A stretch of 64,000 bases of DNA from Phorcus lineatus (lineage: Eukaryota > Mollusca > Gastropoda > Trochida > Trochidae): assembly GCA_921293015.1 (NCBI GenBank), contig OV121082.1, positions 24,715,997 through 24,779,996 of the forward strand, given 5' to 3'. The notes under the pieces are model-generated. The model was given only the letters and a program-made list of their open reading frames with translations, searched no databases and was not told the DNA's origin. The position numbers and the translations under genes were made by a program. Positions 1 through 13,400 of this stretch are shown here, in pieces (position 1 is the stretch's first letter; every line of letters starts with the position of its first letter).

Positions 1-393
1 TTCTTTGATTAAAGTTAGTAAAGTTATGTTATGCTGCTATTTGTAAATTTCCAAATCAACCAATTAGTTAAGATGAAGAATGTTTAACCATAACTTTATT
101 CCTTATGATGAAGACGGTTTGTCTTGAATAATACGTTAATCTTCACATCATACACAAATTTAAGATCATACACAGATTAAAATAATGAGGCAAGAGATCC
201 TGAGCTCAAGTACACCACAAGCTATATTCTTAACTCCTTTGAAATATTTATGTATGTATGAATGTATGTTACATATATATTGGTTATGTTTTAGATTTTC
301 TTAAAATGAAAAACAGTAGATGAGTCTAAGTGTGGCCTTCATTTTTACAACATCTGCAGATTGAAAGAGGCTGTTGGTAACAATAAACATTAC

Positions 394-1411
394 CTCTGTG
401 ATAGATGTAGTGTTCAGCCTCACTGGGATCGTGTTTTGAGTACCATAGATGAACTGTCTATTAGCATACACTGTGCCGCTCGGATCGTAGAAAGACACAT
501 AAGATCCATTATATAGCAAGTCAGCATCCAACAGAAGTACCGATATGATTATGCTATCTGTAAAATAGAAAACGAAACTGAATATCAAAACATCTTTGAA
601 ATGAACCATTTTAAAAAAAGTTTTGGTATACCATTAATAGTTGATTGACATAAACACTTTGCACAGATGCCCTTCAATTAAGACATATTCAAACCATTTT
701 CACAAGTAATAAATTTGGTTAACTTTCACTTTTAATTGTGGCAATTGGTTGGAGAATAAAGTTAATTAACTAAAATGATAAAATAATTAGTTCGGCTCCT
801 ACAATTGGTTTAAGATAGATTTTTATATACGTTTGTGTTAAGTTGAACGTGTACTATTTTGGAAATATTCATCCAAAAGAATTGTTATATAGTGATATTA
901 CGTTCGGCAGTTGAGTATTTAGTAATTCTTCATTATCATTTGTATTTTATCTGTACACTGTTCGATTAAAAATACTAAAGGGATCTAATAGAGAGGGGTG
1001 CATATTCTGTGACAACAACATATCATTTGCCCTTTTTTCAGTTCCTCCTTCGTTGTAACTACTACAAAAATGTGATTAATATGTTGAGTAAAAATAATTA
1101 ACAATAATAATATTAGACAAAATATCATAGTAAAAACGTACCCTAAACTTATATGTGAGTTTTAAATGTGAGTTTCACTAGTAATGAAAAAGTTTCAAGA
1201 AAGGTTTCAGTTATTTGGTTTCGAGTACAATTTGAAGAACATTGTTAATTTTGTTCAAGCATTTGTTCATACTTATTACTTCAAACTTAAAATTGGGCGA
1301 GTACATGAATTAAACAAAATTTTATCAACTATAGAAACTAAAGCCAACCTCTAACTAAGGGACTTGCAACCGTTGCTGTATAAATTCTTGGACTGAAAGT
1401 AAGTGCCCTTC
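394..1411 (-). CDS. Cadherin cassette 5, first two exons (continues off the left edge)
   Basis: Exon a is 1,411-1,349 (RALTFSPRIYTATVASPL, donor GTTGGC). Exon b is 557-394 (phase 1-0, donor GTAATG). Exon b ends NTTSITE instead of the LDRE(R/T/V) of its relatives, so a calcium ligand is probably missing. A second possible donor further on (GATGTT|GTAAAA, about 45 bp downstream) would add 15 in-frame residues. I prefer the first because it gives the family length. No convincing 48-bp exon c is seen in positions 1-390, so it should lie outside. Confidence 0.8.
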
Positions 1412-4400
1412 CTATAAAATAAGAAAAATGTTACATTAAACTTACATTTTCAATCATATACAATAATAATGATAATCGATAATAGATAAAATAAATAATA
1501 TTTCAAATATATACTTTTCATTATGATTTGACCTACAAAGGTTAAAGATGAAGATATGATATTCATTTAATGTTCTTTTTTAACTTTATTTGATTTAACT
1601 CATTAGACATCTAAAGCTTATATCATTTACATGGTTTCGGTGATATTTTGTATCGTTTAAATGACAAATAAATATGGCGAGTATTTCATGTCGATTGAAA
1701 TAACTTTATGATGTGAAATTTATGGAGAAAATGCAATGAGTGATAAAAGTTTGAAAACGACCTTAACTCGGTTAATTCTGTATAATTAAACACTCTTCCA
1801 TAAACATAGAAAGGGAAAAGTTCATTTCTACTAATGTCCGGATGGGGAAATTTTGTAAAATTTTGTACATTCTTTAAGGGAAGTACCTGATGTAACATTG
1901 ACTGTGAGCCTCATGACACCAGAACCTCTTGGGGAACCACCATCCTAGAAAATAGAGGATGTGAAGTGTTCATGTAATAATTATTATTTCCGTGGTCATA
2001 AAACCTTACCCATAAAGATCCTTGTTACAGAACCTATGGATGGGCCATATCCAAACATTTCCTATAAATGGACAAAAGTTCTAAAAACAAACTAACACTA
2101 AAATTGAATTGTATTCTATATAAAAATACATCAGGGTTGGAGAAATAACCCATAGGCTTAATAAAATAATATTTGTGTATTCAAAAGGTCTTGAAATTTA
2201 GTGCCCAATTTACAATGAACTGAAATGGTAAAATTTGCCGAGAGATTTAAGAAACGAAACCAATATTTTCGGCCATCTAAGTAATCTGACAATTAGAAGC
2301 AAATAGAATTCCGATCACGTTACATTCACAATTATCAAAAACCAGATTTCATGCCAATAACCTAAACAGCAGTTATATGCCAGAAAGTTTTCCAAATGTC
2401 AATGAAAGACTTTTTTTGTTTACGATAACGAACCATAAGCGCAGAAAACTCTTTATTAGTAGACCTTAGTGAAGTCTAAATGCCGACCTCTTCTGAATGA
2501 ATGTTTGGATTTTTTTGGGATGTGTAGTTTTTGTTTTTGTAAATTTTATCATTCTGAACAAATGTATGTTGTGTTTTACATCTCTTTATAGTATGAGGTA
2601 CGACGATGTACATTTCTCTTGGGGTATTTTCTGCGTAAATAATGATCTCATCTTCTTTGTAGACAAATGAAACATGTATTTACCATTGCCATGATGACAA
2701 CTGTAACTATGTTGACAGTGAGAGAAGCGAGGGACCCATTCACAGTCACATATCCTGTTCTGTTGTTCAAGGCGAAGATATTGACGCCTTGGCTACCGCC
2801 CTGAAAAGAAGAATGTGAAAGTGAATACAAACCGGCGTTTGTAAAATATGACTTTAACAAACAGGATGAAATTGGTTCAAATAAAACTCATTCCCCATTC
2901 ACATTGACATATAGGAATAAGACTGACCTTCGTACATACATGTAGTAAAAGGAAAGCGTATATTTGTCCGAGGGTAAAGCTAAAGGATCAAATTCAACAA
3001 TGACATCAATCTAGAGGTCAACTTTCCCAAGCAAAGCATTACTTGCGCCAGATCGAATCACTAACTAATTCAAGAGTAGTGTCCTATCGGGGTATTTTTG
3101 TGAAAACGTAATTCATTGGGACATTGCTCATACACAAAATTAAGTATAAATTAGTACATGATAATAACTTGTTACTGAGGGTAACATTTCGGTTGATTTA
3201 GATTTTATAACTAAAACAATGATGGCGCACACTCGGTAAAATGTAACAAGAATGAGAAGTAAAGTCATTCATCGGCGCTGTGAGCGTGAAGGGCCTTGCT
3301 ACGGCATAACCTGGCATTTTTGATAAGGTTTATCATGGATCATTTGTAAATGTTCTATCCATAAATAGCGATTAGTTTCATAATGTTTTAAATTAGTAAA
3401 AGTACAGGGGTTATTTCTTATCAAATTTTTAAAGCCTATCAGAGCATTCAACTCGAACTACGAATTTTGGTGCTTATCTTAGACTAAAATAAGCGCGCAA
3501 AGGGGTCTTGGACGAGATTTACCTTGCGTAGGAAGTTGCAGGGATATATAATTTATCGGTTTATGAAAAGATATTCACCTTAATGTTATAATGCATTTGA
3601 TCTTCTGATTATATTATGCTTGTAATGGTCTGAATAATTCCTGTACAGATTACTCTTTGTCATTACTTCAAAGAAAATATCACTTTCTTCACAACAAAAC
3701 AAAGGAACATTTGGTTTACCATTATTTGGTACGTGATTGTTCCATTCTCCCCTGCATCATTGTCGATTGCATTGACTCTGGTCACATTGGTTCCAATTTG
3801 AGCATTCTGAAAGAAAAGATTAATTATCACTTTACAATAAATGGTGTTTGGATAATCATGAGGGTTTTTAAATGAGAAAAGGTATTCAAATATTTGAATG
3901 CGAGTTGCTTAAATCTTGTCATCGTTAAGAAGAAAAAAGACTAGTAGTGTTACTTAATGAAAAGGCATATCATTAACTTTACAAATGTGTTAATTATATG
4001 TGTTTTTGTTTTCATTACAATGTTTATCTTACTGACCAAAATAATCAAATAATAACGAAATATTAAAGAAACACCACGTCATATACAATATACGATTTAA
4101 TACAACACAAAAGGTGTGAATTTTCAAGGAGGTAAAGAAAATATGAGGCTATGAAAGTACATACCTTGCTTATGTGAACTTCAGTTTCTGCAGTTGGGAA
4201 CATTGGCGAGTTGTCGTTCACATCAGTAACGTTCAAGATCAATGTTGTATTAGTCTGAACAGAATTACGTTTACCTTATCAATATAGCATTGTTAACACG
4301 TACTGTTAAATGAATTAATTATAATATATTTACAATCTTATAATTTAATAACGTGTTAATATCGATCAGGAAATCTGCTTGTTGTCAGTGTCAAAATAGC

Positions 4401-7400
4401 CCTAATCTCTCATTGAATGACGTTGTCTAAATGTTCTCCAATGATAAAGCTATGGGTAGAAATGTATGTATCTTTCGGTCGAGAGGGTGAAAAGTGATAT
4501 TGTGTCATTCTTTGACATCTTAAAGGTACTGTAGCACGGCCTTTTTATTTTTTATTCCCCCTAAAGAGATCGTGCTGCCTTTCAGTCACAATCGGCTCAC
4601 CATAAGGAGTCTAATAATGTTTTATATTGATATTTATGTTGTCATTATACATGTAAGCTGACGACAAGAGTTAATATTTTTCACAATAAATAGAAGGTGT
4701 AATGACACGATTGCCAGTGGAAACTGCATTCTGTCTAGATCAACCACTTATTAGTTTGAACTAGTGAGCACATACTATTTATACCAGGTAGATTTTAAAA
4801 TATTAGTAGTACATATATCCTATGACGTCACATTGTCAAACCAAAATATCCCTGCTCAGTATGAACCACATAATAAACAATCAATAAAGCGGGACATAAC
4901 AAGCAAAACTCTGACCATGGCTCAAAATATCCTTGACAATGCGTTTATAACCATTTGGATTAATGGCAGATCCCCATAAATTAAAACTTCCATTACTTAG
5001 ACTAATTGTATTTTTAAATTTCTGTATTCAGTTCAAATGAATAGATTTTGATTTTTACAACTAAGCCTGAAACGTTAAGTCTTAAAGGCAAAATTTGATA
5101 AGATTCGGATGATTAATTTTTCTGAATTGGTTTGAAAATGTCTGACCCTAGAAAATGACATAATATAGAATTTTTTAATATTTATTGAAAATCCACGAAA
5201 TCGCGTATAATTTGGCACTGCATATCTCCTAATGGGATACCCGAATTGTGAAAATTGCAATAGGTCGGACAAAGAATGTCTCCGGGCGGATGGTCTGAAT
5301 ACATGGTTAATATTTATACCCTGTCTATGGTTGTTAAAGTGTGTAATGGAAAATAATTGATCATTTACTACTTATGCAGACGTTAACTTTCAGAATATCT
5401 TACCTGATCAATACCATCATTTGCAATAATAACGACACCAATTCGATCGAGCTGGAAAAAGAAGACGTTGAAAACAGAATATGACTTACAACACTGCTAA
5501 ACTGAAACTGCTAAAACAGTAAATACATTAGGGCCATTATGGCTGTGAAAAATCTTGTCTGTATACCATATTTTCATAAGTCAAATATATGATATTGCTC
5601 AAAGTTTACATTATTTACTTTGCTGGACTGAATATCTACCAAGAAAACTAAGATATGGTATTTGTCATCATGTAAAACATTAAAAGGGAAAGAAATGCAC
5701 ACAGATCAAGCAGATTTTCTAAAACCATACAAAAACATCGTGCAAAGAGTACCATACCGTTTCCCTGTCAAGTTCCTTTGCTAGGCGGACGAGCACCAAA
5801 GCCTGATTGTCGTTAGTGGACACACCAGCCTCTACAATTCCAGATTCATTGAAGGTAACCGAAACTGTTCGTCCGGAAAATATAGGACCCACGGACAGCT
5901 CAAGTAGAGGCATTCCTAGGAGAGGGATGGAAGAATAAGGTGTTTATTACACTCTGTTGAATATTGAAATGTTATTTATTGAGTAAGCAAAGGGACTTTT
6001 GTGTATTCGAAATGTCTTTGTGCAAATTCGTTTAACATTTGCAGATGATCGAGAAACAGCAATGTTAAATGATGCATTTCCGAACACTCATTCGGTGATT
6101 ATTTTATTGGTTGTTGAAAACTAAGATTCAATGACGAAGTATGACGTTTCTGTTACTATAGTGTTAATTTGATCTAAAAAGGAATTTCAAAAGTCATAAA
6201 CATTACTTTGGAAAAAAAAATATAGTTTAAACTTACCTCTTACAGTGTTCTCACGGACATCTAAAACGGTTGTTTGTGAAGCAAATTTTAGACGACCGTT
6301 TCCTATGAAAAAATGCAATATTTTATTATCATGTCAACATGAATGTACAATGTAGTCTTATAGAAAAGTTTTACACTTCTTACTCAATTACTCTTGAAAC
6401 CAATTAATCCAATTGTTAACTAACCTAGAGGAGACAATGAATGAAAATTTACACTAAAATTTTAATATGCATCTAAAAAGACACACACACTATACGTTGA
6501 AATATTGTATCCCAAAAGCTAAATGAAGATCGTTTCAAACTTCCCGATTTTGGAATTTTTCATCTGTACCAACTTACCTTGTTGAACCCTGACGAACACT
6601 GATGTTGTTTTAGTAAGAGAGGGGTTACCACCATCCTGAAACAAGAGTACAATATTATTCAGTGCTTTACCTCTTAACTGACTTTGCTACAGGCTGGATC
6701 TAAATTATTGATTAAAGGCATATATGATGAAGATAGACCCGCGGGTACTTTCTGAAGATGTTAGATTCGCAGGTTGTGTATTTAGAGGAAGCGCACTGTT
6801 AATGAGCATGAAAACTTTTGTCGAAATTAGTAAATATTCATTTGCTGCATGATCAAAAAGTAATGGTTGATGACATTCGACTTTATACTAAAACGTCTTC
6901 TCATTTGATGATGAGCATAAGAATTATTGATTATTTCTGGCATTAAACGAAAGTATAAAAAAAAGCATGTTACAACTGGAAGGTTACAATCAACCTTAGT
7001 GTCGTTATTGCGAAAACAAAATGGTCACAAATGACAAGTCATTTTTTAACTCCGACAAACCACGACTGTTCATTGACTGTCAAATTTACAAAAATGATGT
7101 TATACCCTTGCAGTAACTCTCATCTGGATCTGCCGACCGACCATTGTGAGCAGTGATGACGTCAGCGTTATTGCACCAGTCCTATTGTTGATAGCAAACC
7201 TGTTTCTTTCAATACTTCCTCCCTATGGATATAGAGGTTTAAGGGTAAACGGCGAGGATACATGTATCAAGCTTTGGTCGAGTTTCTTTATTCCTTCCCT
7301 AACTTTTACAAAACTAAAATGAAAAGTTTTTCAAAATGTCTCTCTATGAATATGATTTTAAGCACAGAAACATTTAACAACTCGAGACTTTCGTTATTGA

Positions 7401-10400
7401 GATGAAGTGATTCAAGTCTTAATAATATGGTATTATCGGTATGTTTGTATGATATAATTAGTTGTATAATTTATCGCATTCACAAATGATATGATAATTT
7501 AACTATACTCCCATACTATTTAAACGAAAATGAATCATATATCATTACATATGTATCAAGATCATCATTCATGTCAAGGTATTGTGTTTTTTGCTTTTGC
7601 TAAATATAAATTAGACCTGGGCGCAATTGCACAAAGCTCCCTAAAGGTACTATAGCTGACCGAAACTCGGTATTATTACCATGGGTCGAGGACAACCTGA
7701 GGACAAGGGAGGCATTGTTAAATCAGGGCCTGTACTTACAGTTATAGAGTATGAGACTGTTCCATTTCTTCCTGCATCCGGGTCTGTTGCATTGACAGTT
7801 GTGACGTATGTTCCTCTCACCAAATCCTGTAACAAAAAACATTTTCAAAGTTGTTATAAGAACTACTCGATCAATAGCAGTATTATGTTACCGCTTATGG
7901 AACAAGAATGTAGATATCGACATGTGCCATGATACATGGGTGCTATAAACTCACTCTGGCTAGGGAAATACACACATTCTCACACTCTTTTAGTGAACGC
8001 AGAATTACATGGACGCTCATATATTATCCTCAAGCCGATACTTACAACACATTAGCGGTACTTACATTATTTAAGACTACGGAATATTGAGTCTTATTGA
8101 AGATAGGTGCGTTGTCGTTGATGTCAGCTATGTGCAAAACAATGGATGTGTTTATCTGAAAAGAAAGTTTTGAGAAAAGTGAAGATGAACATACGCGGAG
8201 GTGAACATACTCCTCACTTACATAACGTATCATCTTTACAGACATTTAGAAGCCTTTATTTAATGATAACTTTTAAAAAATTTAGATATTGTTTCTCATA
8301 ATCTAATGCAATGAACTTACGCTTCTGTTGCCAAGAGAAGCTGTCAGTTGAATGAAGTGAAGACTTTGCTGAAAATGATTGACAATGAATTGCGTTATCA
8401 TTGAAACATAAACTATCATAATAATTCCCACTGCATATGTACATGAAAAAGATACATACAAACAAGTGTTATATTTGCAGCAGTATATTACGTATTCCAC
8501 ATACTTGATAATGAGTCACATCACAATCGTACATCACATAGGAAACACGACATGCAAATGACATATATAACAACATGATTAAACTAAACTCAATTTTAAG
8601 AGGCACAGTCTTCGATTTCATTTAAATGATGTCATTACAGTGGCATTTACTTTGTCTAGGATTGCTGTATATCAGGTAATCCTGAGTTAGAGACTTCAAT
8701 ACCTACACTGCTTTATATAAGGTAATCCTGAGTTAGAGACTTCAATACCTACACTATGAGTAAAGGACCTTCGGCAAATTTCAATACCTAAAATATGAGT
8801 AGAGAACCTTCGACAAGACTTCAATACCTACATTACGAGTAAAGAACCTGCGGCAAGACTTCAAAACCTAAAATATGAGTAGAGAACCTGCATCACTTCA
8901 AAACCTAGAGTATGAGTAAAGAACTCTCTGCAAGACTTCAATACCATAACTATTAGTAGAGAGCCTTCTGCAAGACTTCAGAACCATAACTATTAGTAGA
9001 GAACCTTCTGCAAGACTTCAATACCATAAATATTAATAGCTAACCTTCTGCAAGACTTCAATACCATAACTATTAGTAGAGAACCTTCTGCAAGACTTCA
9101 ATACCATAACTATTAGTAGAGAACCTTCTGCAAGACTTCAGTACCATAAACATTAGTAGAGAACCTTCTGCAAGACTTCAATACCTACCACTTCTCTATC
9201 TGGTATCCTCTGTATACTCATCCTCCAAGAAGCCGTTGCTGATGTGTCAAACCTCTCGAACCTTAGAATGGAGTCATTGCTTCTGATGGAGACCTGGCCA
9301 ACTGACGGTTGAAGGAGGTCATCAACCTGGAGGATTCCGAGGATGGTTCCTGGTTTATAAATAGGAAAGATAATGAATGGATAGAATAGCTGGCGCAGAG
9401 TGGGATGGATAAATGGATTGTTGTGGTTTGATTAGTTATAGGCGGTAGGCTGAAGAAATGATGTTGACTTTGAGTGCGCTATATAGGGAATTTTTGATGG
9501 AAGGATTGGTTGTTTGGGGAATGAATGGGTCGATATATTAGTTGATTATTGGTATGGCATGATATACAAATATTTGGCTTGATTTGAATGTTAAGTAATA
9601 GGTAGATGTATGGCATAATGGGTAGTAGTGGACAAGTTGATGCATTTGGTAGATAAATGGTAGACCATACGGCATGTAAATTTGTGGATTATATTAACAA
9701 CTACATTCTATGAAAATACTTTTGATATTCAGATTTATTTTTTTAAAAAGGGCTACCTCACTAGCTATCTAGATACTAAATTATTCATATTTATTACCCC
9801 ATCTGTTTTCTGGGACGGTGAAGGTCATGTTCCTCTCTCTGAATCTCAGTGATGGTGCTGTAACACAAACAGTGAATATATAAGTATATCCGTAAATATC
9901 CATCACTAAATTCTTTTTTCAGATTCAAAGAAAATACATTGACAGGTATACCATGATCCCACTAAGTTACGGTCAAAATAATCATGTTGGATTCACGTTA
10001 TAGACATATTACTTTTATCATTATATTTGTTATGTTGTTCCACATACAGAGCCTTCGTCGGGAACTTCTAAAATTCTAATATGTACTCTTGGACGTAATG
10101 CCTCTTTTAATGGACATCGAAGTTCAATTAATGCATAAGATATCGTCATACCATTTTGACAGTTATTTCCAGAATACCCAGACGAACAGAGACATTGAGT
10201 GTTTCCTGCTGAATTGATGATGCATGTTGCTCCATTTTCACATGGGTTGAATCGGCACACCATGTTTGCTAAAAAAAGAATATACACATTTGATATCGGT
10301 ACAGCAATAAACACATTTTTTGAAATTAAAATACTACTGAAATAAAGAAATTAGATCAAATTACTGATGGGCACACTGCATCCCTATAACTTGTGGTAAT

Positions 10401-13400
10401 ATTATACATAAATCATGTTCCGGCTCCATCCAGAAACAAAGCAAGTTTAACAAGCGTTTTTACATTTATAACGGCTAAATCAAGACCGTATACTATCTTA
10501 TCAGGAAATAAAATAATTAAGTAAATTAGTTAAGTAAATTATTGAAATAAATAATTATGTAAATGGATCACTGTAACCCGTGTTTAGATTGTCACGTATC
10601 GGCTCTATTAAGAATTAATCAGTAATATTCAAATGCAACATAAAACAATATAATGTTATACTCAATCACTGTATAATGACATTTTAAGATTCCATCAAGG
10701 CGTAAGGGTAACTAACATTTCAGAAATTCAACGGAATCCCTTATTTTCAAAATACTCCCAGGAGAATGCGGTAGTGATGTCTTTGAAAAGACTCCATAAA
10801 GCATGCATTCATTTTGATCAAATGAGTTATTGATACGAAGTCATGTAAATTATGGTGTATATATGTTTATGATCAACGATCGGTCAAGGAAGTAATGATA
10901 CATGAGCTATGGTGTACCATTTCAGCGATCCTTCTTAGCTTTCAGTACTTACTTAATGTAATTGTAAAAGTTTCAACGATCTTTCCATGCTTACAGTAAT
11001 TACTTTAATGTAAGCTTTGATATACAGTATCTACGATCTCTCTAGGCTTACAGTAATTATATGATTTAAACAATGGTAAACAGTAATAACGATCTTTCAA
11101 GGGTATCGATATATGGTGAATTATGGTAAACAGTTTAAATGATCTTCCTTGCTAGGCATAAAGTAAAAATGTAAGGTGAATTATGATAACAGTATCAATG
11201 ATTTTTCTGGGCTTCCAGTAACAATGAAGTGTTAAACACTTACTTTCACAGTTGATCCCTGTAAATTGCTGTTTACAGCGACAAGAGTATCCAGAAGACA
11301 CCACATTACATTCGCCATTATTCCTACATGGATTTGACGAACAGGCATCATCTGTACAACACATAATAGGGTCAAAAAATGACAATAGCAACAATTCTTT
11401 AAAAAGAAAGACATATTTACCATATGAAAATATAACTAGAAGATGTTTATTTCAAATGGAGGGTACGTCTTTCAAATATTAAGATCATCATCTTTAGAAT
11501 TCAACTGAAAAATAATCATATATTGTAACCAGAGCAAAGACATAAGCATGTAAGCACAACATCTTTTCAAATGTATCACTACAGATTAAGATTGCAGCAC
11601 TCTCAGCACGTTGGTGTAGAATAATCACAGATAGGTTTAAGTCATCCTCAAGCAAGTGATTTTATGGCTCACACCTTGACAAGAATACATAGAGGTCAAT
11701 TATGAAAATATCATATCTCTGGTAATGTAAAATATTTTTTTCACATGAGTGGAATGAGAATAATCGTCATTTATGAGCATTAAATCAGTTTTTAGTAGTT
11801 TTAATGGATACGTATATATGATACCTGATAAACTAGAGAGAGCAGCCTGATTCCTGGACATTTAACAATGATTTGATAACTTAGACACTTTTGAAAGAAA
11901 AACAGAATTCGTGTTGTAGTTGGCTTTGTTGGTGGGAAGATAAAATAATGAATATGCACTGTTGTCTTCTTAACCAGAGAGAGAATCTTTGACCCGTCGT
12001 AGGAGCAGATCTTTTCATCATTCAGTGCAACATAACGTGAATTTCTTATTACGATGTCTAAATATACAATTTATTCAAAGAAATTTGAACGCTAATGTCA
12101 ACTTACCCGAATATCTTATCCAGACAGTCACGTTGACGATGCTCTGCCTGTTTTCTCCATCCTGTTAAAAATGACGATAACAATTTTAACATTACAACAT
12201 TATAAGAATGTATATTGTTAAAATTCCTCCTTTTGAGATTGACATGGAGTAAGCTGCGATGCATTTTTTTTTGTAATACAGGAATATCGTTTATTCTTAG
12301 TTAAGTTTAAAATCATCTCACTCAACTATGATATTCATACCTTAGTACCAACAATATGACAATTACGTCTTTGAAGTGATAATCGAATATTTTTGTAAAT
12401 GTATACAGGTCCGGAGCCCGGATCTACATTTATTCTAATTATATGACCTTTGTTTGTCCATATTTGATAAAATTGAGTCACATAAAATATTTCATCTGCG
12501 ACAGCACTTCTTTACCAGCCTGAATTTTGTTGTTACTAGTAATATTTTACGGTTTGCAGTTTGGACTCCAATGAGATGATTGGGTTGTTTTTAAAGAGTT
12601 CGTACAATTAAAAAAAATACTCACAGTTGCTCTGACGACAAATGTAATATTTTCAGGATAGTAAGCGACAAATCCTTTCAAGCCAATAAATCCAGTTCTT
12701 TTTGAGATGTTGAATATATCAGAATACATATCACCAGCCTGCAACAGAAAAACCCCCCAAAAAGGTAAATGTAATGAAGAAGGTTAAAGGAACACAGAGT
12801 AATTGATATTAATTCATCGAAAAGCATTGGTTGTTTCTGAAAATCACAATCTCAGAACGTATCAGTTCAGAATAGAGGCATTAAACAGGCTTAAGTTGTA
12901 ATTTGTGATCAAAAACCGGACAGTGTCGCGCACCAATGACTGAAAGGTAATTTTGGAAACTTTCTACAGCCGTAATAAAGACAAATATTAATTGGTAGTG
13001 TATCTTTTAAGTGATATCCATGTAAATTGGACAAAAAAATAGCTGTTTTGTTCTATCCTTGAAAAAATTAAAATATCCTAATTTTGACAACTTAGAGACA
13101 AAAATGCACGATTAAGGAAGATATTTGAAGTTAATGCAGGGTAGATGGTATTTTGCAATTGGCTCTTATGAAAGCCTCAGAAAAATTCATGCAACATACT
13201 CTGTGTCACTTTAACATATTTTCTTATTGTTATTGTCGAATTGGGCGTACTTTAGGATCCACTATATATCCTGATCATCGACCTATCAATGCTCATACCT
13301 TATTCTATCACAAAAACAAACTGCAATTAAAAATCATAAATACTATTTGTTTTTATATCTGATATGGTATTGCATGTTATCGCCGTTCGTATCAATAGAT

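Noticed and set aside
10030-10151. Read-through after EGF 11 as an alternative protein end (39 extra residues to a stop)
   Set aside because: The EGF exon has a usable GTATGA donor and the next exon is in phase. The extra residues show no domain. It remains possible as a minor isoform.
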